A DNA stretch of 64,000 bases, taken from positions 4,099-68,098 of the forward strand of contig CAZQNO010000009.1 of assembly GCA_964594775.1 (NCBI GenBank), written 5' to 3'. Positions 1 through 7,620 of this stretch are shown here, piece after piece (position 1 is the stretch's first letter; the number at the start of each line of letters is the position of its first letter). The notes below the pieces were generated by a model that was not told the origin of the DNA, searched no databases, and was given only the letters and a program-made list of their open reading frames with translations. This stretch comes from CAYFVU01 sp964594775. GTDB lineage: Bacteria > Spirochaetota > Spirochaetia > DSM-16054 > Sediminispirochaetaceae. The position numbers were made by a program, and so were the translations under genes.

Positions 1-210
1 GCTTTGGAGGACTACGAGAGGGGTATGCGCAGCCTAAGGGAGGTTGTGGAAGCGGGCTATAGAGATGATGAGGCCTTTGCGCGGCTCTACTCCTTTCCCT
101 CCCTCCTCGATCCGGTGAGGATAAGGGAGCTTTTTCAGGAATACGGTATAGAGCCGTCTGCCGAAGAGAATCAGGAGAGACCGTCTAAGAACGGCCGCAG
201 TGAATCGTAA
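1..210 (+). CDS. 3' end of an unidentified gene (partial)
   Basis: The frame is open from base 1 to a TAA at 208-210, so this is the last 69 codons of a gene that begins outside the window. The visible part is charged and probably helical, with a stretch around SFPSLLDPVRIRELF, and ends in a polar tail. I do not recognise a family. It converges on adk and the two coding regions overlap by 40 bp at their 3' ends. An internal TTG at base 4 is in frame but has no ribosome-binding site, so I do not treat it as the start. Confidence 0.55.
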   Translation, partial: ALEDYERGMRSLREVVEAGYRDDEAFARLYSFPSLLDPVRIRELFQEYGIEPSAEENQERPSKNGRSES

Positions 211-809
211 ACCGCTTCCGGCGAGGGAGAGGCATCCACATCATGAAGGATATTCTTCTCCCGATAAAAGGCGATTAGTGGTTCGGTCTGTGTGCGGTAG
301 ACCTCGAGGCGGTTCTCAATGGCTTCGGGTTTGTCGTCCGGCCTTTGGATGAGTTTTTCTCCCGTCTCGTCGCACTTCCCCTGGACTTTCGGCGGATTGT
401 AGTGGATGTGATATACCCGGCCGGATTGCTTTGCTATCCGCCTGCCCGAAAGACGCGTGATGAGCAGGTCTTTTTCCACAATGAGGTTTATTACCGCGTC
501 GATTCGGGCGAAATCCTCCAGCGATTCGGCCTGTCCAATGGTGCGCGGAAATCCATCGAGAATGAAGCCGTTCTGTGCGTCTTTCTCCTGCAGTCTTCTT
601 CTCACCATTTCGACAGTCACCTCGTCCGGGACCAAATCACCGGAATCGAGAATGGCCTTCACCCTCTTGCCCAGCTCCGTTTCGTTCCGTATGGCATCGC
701 GGAACAGATCGCCGGTGGAAATGTGAGGAATTGAATAAGCCTCCTTTACTCTCGCTGCCAATGTACCCTTTCCGGCCCCCGGAGGACCGAGAAAAATCAG
801 ATTCATCAT
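171..809 (-). CDS. adk: Adenylate kinase
   Basis: Cytoplasmic enzyme that interconverts ATP + AMP and 2 ADP. The 212-residue product starts with the P-loop GPPGAGKGT (residues 8-16), followed by the AMP-binding segment STGDLFR and the DGFPRT motif. A LID domain of the long type without the four zinc cysteines follows, containing SGRVYHIHYNPP. Length is normal for the family. The ATG at 809 is preceded by GGAG and overlaps the stop of the zinc-ribbon gene by 4 bp, so the two are translationally coupled. The next in-frame ATG, one codon later, is an equally possible start. Confidence 0.96.
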   Translation of the reverse strand: MMNLIFLGPPGAGKGTLAARVKEAYSIPHISTGDLFRDAIRNETELGKRVKAILDSGDLVPDEVTVEMVRRRLQEKDAQNGFILDGFPRTIGQAESLEDFARIDAVINLIVEKDLLITRLSGRRIAKQSGRVYHIHYNPPKVQGKCDETGEKLIQRPDDKPEAIENRLEVYRTQTEPLIAFYREKNILHDVDASPSPEAVYDSLRPFLDGLS

Positions 810-1051
810 TTTTCTCCTTCAAAATGTGGTATATCGATCTCCCGCAGCGGCATGCGGTATCCGTCCCGGCACTGCTGCGAGCAGAAATCTTCGTATTCGG
901 ATTCTTCGAGGCTGTAGTAACGTCCGCAGCTTCGGCATCGTAGCCGCTTCATGCTGCATTCTCTGCTGCAGAATTGATCATGATAGACTTCGGTGCGCTG
1001 AATGTACTTTCCACAGGTTTTACAGCGGGTATAGGCGTGTATCCCTTCCAT
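806..1051 (-). CDS. Small zinc-ribbon protein upstream of adk
   Basis: An 81-residue protein with four pairs of cysteines: CKTC, CSREC, CRSC and CSQQC. They are spaced as two treble-clef or zinc-ribbon halves, so zinc binding is likely. Aromatic and charged residues lie between the pairs and the C-terminal 20 residues are cysteine-free. I do not know a function; a role in RNA or protein contacts is only a guess. It is the first gene of a two-gene unit with adk (ATGA overlap). No Shine-Dalgarno precedes the ATG. Instead a promoter -10 lies 6 bp upstream, predicting a leaderless mRNA. Confidence 0.8.
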   Translation of the reverse strand: MEGIHAYTRCKTCGKYIQRTEVYHDQFCSRECSMKRLRCRSCGRYYSLEESEYEDFCSQQCRDGYRMPLREIDIPHFEGEK

Positions 1052-1057
1052 ATTCCC

Positions 1058-1087
1058 ATTATAGGCGGCGGGGAGGAAAAATTACAA
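1058..1087 (-). promoter_or_regulatory. Sigma-70-type promoter, leaderless start for the zinc-ribbon/adk unit
   Basis: On the minus strand TTGTAA (1087-1082), an 18-bp spacer and a perfect TATAAT (1063-1058). Counting seven bases from the -10 puts +1 on the A of the ATG at 1051. There is no purine-rich ribosome-binding site between them. Confidence 0.6.
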
Positions 1088-1256
1088 GTTCGGCGGCCCG
1101 AATTAGTGAAATGGGTCAAAAAGAAACAATGCTCTTTTATGAAAAAACGCCGGTGGAAAAAATGACACAGAAAGCGGTCGATTCTTCTTTTCGTTTTTCA
1201 ATCTGGATAGTATATAAATTATTACTATATATATAGTTATCTTAGATATAAAAGAT

Positions 1257-1272
1257 TGGCACGTTTTTTGCA
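1257..1272 (+). promoter_or_regulatory. Sigma-54 (RpoN) promoter of the hsp20 unit
   Basis: TGGCACG-N4-TTGCA is a complete match to the -24/-12 consensus, with GG at 1258-1259 and GC at 1270-1271, 12 bp apart as required. Predicted start is about 1283, giving a 32-base leader with AGGAGG at 1304-1309 before the ATG at 1315. The 200 bp upstream are AT-rich and could hold an activator site, but I cannot name one. Confidence 0.8.
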
Positions 1273-1314
1273 ATAATATATACGAAAGCTATTTCTATGA
1301 GATAGGAGGATACT

Positions 1315-1764
1315 ATGAATCAGTTAGCGAAAAATCGAGGGATGTGGTACCCAACGGGAGAATTTTCCCGTCTGCAAAACGAGATAAACCGGCTTTTCGA
1401 TTTCGATTATCCCGGAGGAATGTCCGGTTTATTCGATCGGCACGTGTCTCCGGCCATAGATGTGGTGGAGAAGAGCGATGAAATAGTCGTTTACTGCGAT
1501 CTTCCCGGTATCAAGAAGGAAGACGTAGACCTCTCCATCGCCGGAAGTGTGCTGACCATCAAGGGGGAGAAGAAGAAGGAAACGGATAAGGGCAAGAGCT
1601 ACCGCGATGAAACGTGGAGCGGTTCCTTTCAGCGGACCATCTCCCTGCCGGAGATCGTCGATCCGAACAAGGTGGACGCTTCCATGAAGGACGGCGTACT
1701 CAGCATCAGTCTCGCGAAGATGGAAGACAAGAAACCGAAGCAGATCGAAGTAAAGGTGAAATAA
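1315..1764 (+). CDS. Small heat-shock protein (Hsp20 family), copy 1
   Basis: A 149-residue ATP-independent holdase chaperone of the alpha-crystallin family. The N-terminal arm (residues 1-40) ends in a Phe/Asp-rich stretch. The alpha-crystallin domain runs from about residue 47 to 140, with VVYCDLPGIKKEDVDLSI, a charged loop KGEKKKE, and the signature GVLSISLAK near the end. The last residues KQIEVKVK are a typical strand. Strong ribosome-binding site AGGAGG five bases before the ATG. It is the first gene behind a sigma-54 promoter and is followed after 11 bp by a second Hsp20 gene. Confidence 0.95.
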   Translation: MNQLAKNRGMWYPTGEFSRLQNEINRLFDFDYPGGMSGLFDRHVSPAIDVVEKSDEIVVYCDLPGIKKEDVDLSIAGSVLTIKGEKKKETDKGKSYRDETWSGSFQRTISLPEIVDPNKVDASMKDGVLSISLAKMEDKKPKQIEVKVK

Positions 1765-1775
1765 GGAGGATTACC

Positions 1776-2168
1776 ATGGCGGATAAGAGCAGAGACAGAG
1801 AAAACCGAGAGATCGAGAAACGAGGTGAGGAAGGCAGCAGATGTGTCACTCCCCTGAGCGAAATCCGCGAGGAGGACGGCAAAGTCCTTCTCCGCCTGGA
1901 GATGCCCGGGGTAGCGAAGGGAGATATCGACATTCGTCTCGATAACGACGAACTCCACATAAAGGCGGTGCGCAGCGACAAGGTAGACGAAAGCGGCTAC
2001 TTCCTTCTCCGGGAGCGGGCCTGCGCAGACTACGAAAAGGTCTTCACCATCGACGACACCATCGACCGCGAGAAGGTCGACGCGACGATGAGCAACGGGG
2101 TGCTCAATCTCGCCCTCTACATCAAAGAAGCGGTGAAGCCTCGAAAGATAGACGTAAAGACAGGCTGA
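1776..2168 (+). CDS. Small heat-shock protein (Hsp20 family), copy 2
   Basis: A 130-residue Hsp20 paralogue. After a highly charged 20-residue N-terminus come the crystallin-domain strands LLRLEMPGVAKGDIDIRL, a DELHIKA strand and the signature GVLNLALYIKE. The start chosen is the ATG at 1776, six bases after AAGGAGG that overlaps the stop of copy 1; a longer open frame beginning at 1614 only runs through copy 1 out of frame. Two unequal Hsp20 proteins in one operon often form mixed oligomers, but that is inference here. Confidence 0.93.
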   Translation: MADKSRDRENREIEKRGEEGSRCVTPLSEIREEDGKVLLRLEMPGVAKGDIDIRLDNDELHIKAVRSDKVDESGYFLLRERACADYEKVFTIDDTIDREKVDATMSNGVLNLALYIKEAVKPRKIDVKTG

Positions 2169-2176
2169 TCCGGATT

Positions 2177-5128
2177 TTGGCTCGTAACAAGAATTTGGAC
2201 GGAAAAACACGAAAGAAGCATGCAAAGCGGCCCGTCGTTGCTGCGGCGGGCCTCATTCTTTTTCTCGTCGGTTTCATGCTTACCGGCTGTGCCCGCTTCC
2301 CTTCGCCGCCGAGTCGAGCGAGTGGGGCGCAGAGAGCGGGCCCCGCCGGCGGAGAGCCGGTTCCCTTCGATGCTGAGGTGCGGCGGGGGCGGCTGAAAAA
2401 CGGCATGAGCTACTACATCCGAGAGAATAAAAAGCCCGAGGGACGTCTTCAGCTCAGGCTTGCGGTAGATGCCGGTTCCATCCTCGAGGAGGAGAACGAG
2501 CGGGGGCTCGCCCACTTTATCGAACACATGGCCTTCAACGGGACAGAGGCCTACGACAAGAACAGTCTCGTCGACTATTTGGAGAGCATCGGCATGAGTT
2601 TCGGCCCGGACATCAATGCCTATACGAGTTTTGACGAAACGGTCTACTCCCTCGACCTCCCCGTAGATGATCCGGAGATAGTGAAGAGGGGATTGGGCAT
2701 CCTCAAGGAATGGGCCTTCCATATACGCTTCGATTTGCAGGAGATTGAAAAAGAGCGGGGAGTAATCGTCGAAGAGTGGCGCAGCGGAAGGGGCGCCTCG
2801 GCCCGTCTGCGGGAGCGTTGGTGGCCCGTTTTGGCGGGAGACGCGAAATATGCCGAGAGACTTCCCATCGGGTTGATGAAAGTGGTCGAAGAGGCGCCGC
2901 GGGGGCGTTTCTTGGCTTTTTACGACCGCTGGTATCGGCCCGAACTGATGGCCGTCGTGCTGGTGGGAGACATCGATCCGGAGAAAATGGAAGCGCTTTT
3001 GATCGAAATTTTTTCCGAAGAAGATGCGGATCCCCAACGGATGCAGGAGAAGACGGAGAGACCGAAATTCGAGATACCGGAGCCGAAAGAGGACCGTAGC
3101 GTAGTTGCCACCGATTTGGAGGCAGGTTCGGTTTCAATCCGAATATTCGCCCTGAGCGATCGTAGAGAGATTCGAACGAAAGATGAGTATAGAGAAGCCC
3201 TCGCCCTGTCCCTCTATGGGAGGATGATCTCCCGTCGACTACGGGAGGCGGCAAGAGGGGAGGATCCGCCCTTCATTCAGGGCTACTTCTCCAGGGGGCC
3301 GCTGGTACGCGGGAAAACGGCATCGGTCTACGCGGCTCTCGCCTATGAGGGGGATATCGAGGAGGGAATACGCCGACTCCTTATGGAGGAGCGGCGGGCG
3401 GACCTCTACGGCTTTAGCGAAACCGAATTGGAGCGGGCGAAAAAGGAACTCTCCAGCGCCATGGAAAAGGCATATAACGAGCGCGACAAGACCGAATCAT
3501 CGATTTACGCAAGAGAATATGTTCGTCACTTTCTCGCCGGAGAAGTTTCCCCCGGGAGAGAATGGGAATGGCGGACCCTCCAAGAGGTGCTGCCTGCTAT
3601 CGATGTGGAAATGATCGAGAGGCTCCATCGGGATCGGGTAAAGAGAGATCATAGAGTAATCGTGGTAACGGGGCCGGAAAAAAAAGGGCTTCGCTATCCG
3701 GCCGAAGAGGAGATCGGCCGCATCGTCGAAGAGGTTTCGAAGGCGGAAATAGCTCCCTACCGTGACGATTTTACCGGAGATTCGCTTCTCGGCGAGATGC
3801 CCGAGGGCGGAGCCGTAATTAGCCGCGACTACTTCCAAAGGGGGGACTACCACCGCATGGAATTGGAGAATGGGGCGCGGATAATCTATAAAAAGACGGA
3901 ATTGAAGAACGACGAGATCCGTTTTTCCGCCTTCAGTGAGGGGGGCTATTCCCTGCTTGAGACGGAGGATATTCACCGGGCAAAGTATGCCCCTAATTTC
4001 ATCGACGCCTGCGGCTTAGGCGGTTTCAGCCCCGTTCAATTGGAAAAGCTGCTGGCCGGACGAAACGTGGATCTGCGGCCCTATATAGGCCGATACCGCG
4101 AGGGTTTCAGCGGAGGAAGCCGCCCCGAGGATCTGGAACTGCTCTTTCAGCTCCTTTACCTCTATTTTACCGATCTGCGGGAAGATGAGGCCCTGTTTCG
4201 CGCCTACCGGAAACGCTTTGCCTCGGCCATACAGAACCGCCGAAAGAATCCCCAGATCGTCTACCGTGATGAACTGACCCGGCTGCTCTTTGACGGAAAC
4301 GAGCGGACCCTTGCGCTGAATGCCGATGAGGTGAGAGATATGGAGATAAAGGAGGTCTTCCGCCTCTTTCGCGAGCGCTTTGCCGGCCCAGGAGATTTCA
4401 CTTTCTTCTTCGTGGGAAACATAGAAGAGGAGAAGATAGAGGAATTTGCCTCCCGCTATCTCGGCGCTTTGGCCGGCGGGAACGGGAAAGTGAAGAAACA
4501 AGAGACCTGGCGGGACAACGGAGTCGGCTTCACCGGCGAATCGGCAAAGGCACGGGTTTTCGCGGGATCCGAGGAAAAGAGCCGTGTCACCCTCGTGTAT
4601 ACGGAAAATTATGACTGGGGACTGGAACAAAACCACGAACTTGTATCTCTTGTCGATCTGCTGAACATTCGCCTGAGAGAGGCGGTACGTGAAGATGCCG
4701 GCGGCAGTTACGGCGTAGGGGTCTCTAGTGCGGCAAACAAGTATCCCCAACAGGAGTATGCGCTGTGGATATCCTTTAGCTGCAAGCCGGAGAGAGTGGA
4801 GGAACTCGTGGCCGTCGTGGAGAGAGAACTTTCGGCCGTCATCGGCGGCGCGGTCTTTGAAGATGAGGCGCTTAAGGTCAGAGAGAAGCAGAAGAGTGAA
4901 CTCGATCGGGAGAGACAGGAGAACTCTTATTGGCTGGGACTCCTTGCCGCCGCGCATCGATTCGATCTGCCGGTTTCGCGGCTGCATGAAAAGGAGAAGC
5001 GCATCGAACGAGTAACTGCTCCCCTGCTCGGCCGAGCTGCCAAGGAGTATCTCGACGGCGCCGTGCGGCTGGAACTGGTAATGATGCCCGAAGACCGCAG
5101 CGGCGGGGCTGTCGGTGAGAAAGACTAA
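2177..5128 (+). CDS. M16-family zinc metalloprotease, lipoprotein (PqqL-like)
   Basis: A 983-residue insulinase/pitrilysin-family peptidase. A basic n-region and hydrophobic stretch end in the lipobox LTGC at about residue 37, so a membrane-anchored, periplasm-facing lipoprotein is likely. The catalytic inverted zinc motif HFIEH is at residues 113-117, and the third ligand is in GVIVEEW about 75 residues later. The second half is a non-catalytic M16 domain, as in PqqL. The start is uncertain: TTG at 2177, eight bases after the hsp20 stop, has no good ribosome-binding site and may rely on coupling; TTG at 2195 is an alternative. It converges on rex, with 12 bp between stops. Confidence 0.88.
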   Translation: MARNKNLDGKTRKKHAKRPVVAAAGLILFLVGFMLTGCARFPSPPSRASGAQRAGPAGGEPVPFDAEVRRGRLKNGMSYYIRENKKPEGRLQLRLAVDAGSILEEENERGLAHFIEHMAFNGTEAYDKNSLVDYLESIGMSFGPDINAYTSFDETVYSLDLPVDDPEIVKRGLGILKEWAFHIRFDLQEIEKERGVIVEEWRSGRGASARLRERWWPVLAGDAKYAERLPIGLMKVVEEAPRGRFLAFYDRWYRPELMAVVLVGDIDPEKMEALLIEIFSEEDADPQRMQEKTERPKFEIPEPKEDRSVVATDLEAGSVSIRIFALSDRREIRTKDEYREALALSLYGRMISRRLREAARGEDPPFIQGYFSRGPLVRGKTASVYAALAYEGDIEEGIRRLLMEERRADLYGFSETELERAKKELSSAMEKAYNERDKTESSIYAREYVRHFLAGEVSPGREWEWRTLQEVLPAIDVEMIERLHRDRVKRDHRVIVVTGPEKKGLRYPAEEEIGRIVEEVSKAEIAPYRDDFTGDSLLGEMPEGGAVISRDYFQRGDYHRMELENGARIIYKKTELKNDEIRFSAFSEGGYSLLETEDIHRAKYAPNFIDACGLGGFSPVQLEKLLAGRNVDLRPYIGRYREGFSGGSRPEDLELLFQLLYLYFTDLREDEALFRAYRKRFASAIQNRRKNPQIVYRDELTRLLFDGNERTLALNADEVRDMEIKEVFRLFRERFAGPGDFTFFFVGNIEEEKIEEFASRYLGALAGGNGKVKKQETWRDNGVGFTGESAKARVFAGSEEKSRVTLVYTENYDWGLEQNHELVSLVDLLNIRLREAVREDAGGSYGVGVSSAANKYPQQEYALWISFSCKPERVEELVAVVERELSAVIGGAVFEDEALKVREKQKSELDRERQENSYWLGLLAAAHRFDLPVSRLHEKEKRIERVTAPLLGRAAKEYLDGAVRLELVMMPEDRSGGAVGEKD

Positions 5129-5140
5129 ACGGCATAGGTG

Positions 5141-5782
5141 TTAACCGTAGAGCTCCTTCTCCTGCATCCGAACGAAGAGAACGGCTAAGCCTTCGGCCAG
5201 GTCTTCCCGTTTGACCAGCACATGGCCGGGGACATGGATTTCTGCCGGGGAGAAGTTCCATATGGCGGTGATTCCCGCTTCCACCATTTGCTCCGCCACC
5301 GTCTGTGAATGGTTCTGCGGCACGGCGATGATACCCAGTTCCAGCCCTTCCCTCTGAACCGTTTCTTTCAGGGTCTCGATGGGGCGAATTTTTAGTCCAT
5401 AGACCTCGCTGCCTATTTTCGACGCCTTGTTGTCGAAGATGCCGACGATGTGCAGGCCCCTCCTGGTAAATCCTTCGAAACCGGTGAGGGCGGTTCCGAG
5501 GGATCCGGCTCCCACGAGCACCGCCTTGGTTTTATGGTTCCAGCCTAAAAAGTCCCGGATACTGGTAACTATCGTCTCGGTGGGGTAACCGATCTTCGGT
5601 CTGCCGGCGATGCCGGTAAAAGCCATATCCTTTCTTATCTGAATCGGTTTCAGATCGAGCTCTTCGGCAATATCGGTGGCGGAGACGGTTTTTCTTCCCG
5701 CCTCGAGGAATTTTTCGAGAACGTTGAGATAGCGAGGGAGTCTTCGAAGGGAGGGGAGTGGGATACTGTGCAGTTTATTCAT
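5141..5782 (-). CDS. rex: Redox-sensing transcriptional repressor Rex
   Basis: A 213-residue NADH/NAD+-sensing repressor. The N-terminal winged helix (about residues 1-80) contains LRRLPRYLNVLEKF and the recognition helix LKPIQIRKDMAF. A Rossmann domain follows with VGAGSLGTAL and ends in a domain-swapped C-terminal helix. I start it at the ATG at 5782 (MNKLHSIPLP), which matches the family; a longer frame back to a TTG at 5854 adds residues unlike Rex. No canonical Rex palindrome (TTGTGAA-N4-TTCACAA) was seen upstream or elsewhere in the window, so autoregulation is not supported here. Confidence 0.93.
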   Translation of the reverse strand: MNKLHSIPLPSLRRLPRYLNVLEKFLEAGRKTVSATDIAEELDLKPIQIRKDMAFTGIAGRPKIGYPTETIVTSIRDFLGWNHKTKAVLVGAGSLGTALTGFEGFTRRGLHIVGIFDNKASKIGSEVYGLKIRPIETLKETVQREGLELGIIAVPQNHSQTVAEQMVEAGITAIWNFSPAEIHVPGHVLVKREDLAEGLAVLFVRMQEKELYG

Positions 5783-5825
5783 AAAGCACACGCTTTTTAT
5801 CGATAGAAAAGATTTTGATTGATGT

Positions 5826-5854
5826 ATAGTAGCAGTTGAAGGGCGAAAGGACAA
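5826..5854 (-). promoter_or_regulatory. Sigma-70-type promoter upstream of rex
   Basis: Minus strand TTGTCC (5854-5849), 17-bp spacer, TACTAT (5831-5826). It lies in the 88-bp gap between the MinD-like gene and rex and predicts a leader of about 37 bases. Confidence 0.5.
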
Positions 5855-5870
5855 GGGTTTTTTTGAAAAT

Positions 5871-7514
5871 TTACGAAGGCTGCCGATCTTCAGGAAGCAT
5901 GAGGCTCTCGGCCGCCTCTTCGAAGGCCCGGGAGGCCGGACGGTGGCCGAAGCTCACCACCACGCCGAGTCCGCTGTTTATCGCTTCATGAAGGAAATTA
6001 CTGGTGAGCTTTGCGTAGACATCCTTCGCCGGTTTCCCCTCCTTGCGGAAGATCAGCTTTTTCAGCTCGAAGGTCCTGCTCATCACCTCTACCTGGCGCA
6101 TGATCAAAGGCAGGAGTTTTCTAATCAGTGAGAGGTACTCCTTTCGGTAGTTCTGCGTCTTCTGCACGAGGCGCATGATCTGCCGATGCCGGTCTCGTAC
6201 CTGACGGCCGTTTTCCTTCCGCTTGGGGACAAAGGCGTCGAGGGTTTCTTTCACCGAATCGGACTGCAGGAGCTTGTAGAGGCAAAAATAAAAGAGGATG
6301 AGCCCCGATTGGTTGGTAATTGCAGGTATACGGTCCACCTCTTCCTCGAGGAACATCAGCAGGGCGCTGAGTTCTCTGTCTACGGCGCCGCCCGGATCCT
6401 GAGAAGCCCCGTTGTTTGCGGCGAAAAGAGATGCGCCGTGCTCTTCTCTCTCGAGTTTCCGAGCTACGAGCAGACGCGCCTTGATGAGTTGTGCCCGGCT
6501 TCGGTTATCGTTGCAGCGAATGAAATACTTTTTGAGGGCCTGCTTTTGTTCCGGGCTGAAGAGAGGGGTCGATTCGGGAAAATTCCCTTCCTCAGCGCGT
6601 ATCTCCCTCTCCTGGGAGGCGATTCCCATGATGTTTTTGAGGTAGGAACCGAAGTCCTTGAGCTGGGACTCCGACTCTGCTCCCTTGCTGCGGTTGCGGA
6701 GAAAGAGACGCAGGAGCAATTTGAAGCGCGGAGAAAGATCTATTTCGAGGGGGATCGAAGCGAGGATTTCCTCGTGAAGAGCATCGAGAGAAACGGCGAG
6801 ATTTCTAAGAAGCTGGAGTCTCACCGCCACTCCTCCCTGCAGGAGGTCAAGGCTGCTGTCGTCGGGAATAAAGGCGGCGTGACGGATGGTAAAGTCTTCC
6901 GCCGAGAGCTGCTCTTCCTCCGGCATGTTGCGGTTGTAGTTTCCTATCACGTCGTTCGGACGGAAGGAAGCGGTTTCTACTCCACGGTAGCGGTTGTGCC
7001 AGAGGTAGACGGTAAGCTCCTTGAGAATGTCGGCGGCTGCGGACAGGTAGCTACCCGCGGCCACATGGGCGGCGGGGTCGGGATTGGTCACCAGCACTAT
7101 TTTCTCCGCGAGTTTGAGAAAATCTCTGTTTTCCCGCTCATCCGAACCGGCAGGCATATCGAGGAGAATGAGGTCGTAATTCTCCTCGAGGCTGTTTTGC
7201 ATGTGCTTTTCCAGGAAATCGAAAAGCTCGCCGCTTTCTTTCCCGCCCTTTGTGCTTCGGGGAAAGAGGAGGTCCAAGCCTTCGAACACGCGCAAACGAT
7301 AGGATTCGATGTCCAGGGTCGGATCGACTTTGTCAGGAATAGATTCGATTTTACTCTTCGGCAGGTCAAATAGTTCGGCGATATCGGAAAGCGGATCAAC
7401 GTCGATGACGGCTACCCGCCTTCCGCTTCGAGCCGCGTAGATTCCGAGATTGCTCACCGTTGTCGTCTTTCCGACGCCCCCCTTACCCGAGACAACTGCA
7501 ATCACCACCGACAT
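5871..7514 (-). CDS. MinD/ParA-type ATPase with long helical C-terminal extension
   Basis: A 547-residue P-loop ATPase. The deviant Walker A, SGKGGVGKTT (residues 9-18), is followed by VIDVDP (switch) and LLDMPAGSDE, as in MinD/FlhG/ParA proteins. The ATPase domain occupies roughly the first 260 residues. The rest is a charged, mostly helical extension with no motif I recognise, about twice the length of MinD itself. The ATG at 7514 follows GGAGGGGAGG; an upstream ATG would add ten residues before the family's start. It lies divergent from a nucleotide cyclase gene and upstream of rex. Cargo (septum, flagella, polar complex) cannot be told from sequence. Confidence 0.8.
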   Translation of the reverse strand: MSVVIAVVSGKGGVGKTTTVSNLGIYAARSGRRVAVIDVDPLSDIAELFDLPKSKIESIPDKVDPTLDIESYRLRVFEGLDLLFPRSTKGGKESGELFDFLEKHMQNSLEENYDLILLDMPAGSDERENRDFLKLAEKIVLVTNPDPAAHVAAGSYLSAAADILKELTVYLWHNRYRGVETASFRPNDVIGNYNRNMPEEEQLSAEDFTIRHAAFIPDDSSLDLLQGGVAVRLQLLRNLAVSLDALHEEILASIPLEIDLSPRFKLLLRLFLRNRSKGAESESQLKDFGSYLKNIMGIASQEREIRAEEGNFPESTPLFSPEQKQALKKYFIRCNDNRSRAQLIKARLLVARKLEREEHGASLFAANNGASQDPGGAVDRELSALLMFLEEEVDRIPAITNQSGLILFYFCLYKLLQSDSVKETLDAFVPKRKENGRQVRDRHRQIMRLVQKTQNYRKEYLSLIRKLLPLIMRQVEVMSRTFELKKLIFRKEGKPAKDVYAKLTSNFLHEAINSGLGVVVSFGHRPASRAFEEAAESLMLPEDRQPS

Positions 7515-7584
7515 GTTCCTCCCCTCCTTTCCTGTATGTAGCATAAAAAAGGGTCCGTGTACAGATAAAATGATAATTGCCGGG

Positions 7585-7614
7585 CTGTCATCGCCCTCCC
7601 AAACATGCTAAAAT
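7585..7614 (+). promoter_or_regulatory. Extended -10 promoter, leaderless start for the cyclase
   Basis: CTGTCA (7585-7590), 18-bp spacer, TAAAAT (7609-7614) preceded by TGC. The predicted +1 falls on the A of the ATG at 7621; no ribosome-binding site is present. Confidence 0.5.
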
Positions 7615-7620
7615 GAAGAC

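Noticed and set aside
1614..1775. Upstream extension of the second hsp20 gene
   Set aside because: The frame is open only because it runs out of frame through the first hsp20 gene. The ATG at 1776 with AAGGAGG is the natural start.
5783..5870. Rex autoregulatory operator upstream of rex
   Set aside because: No TTGTGAA-N4-TTCACAA-like palindrome is present in the spacer.
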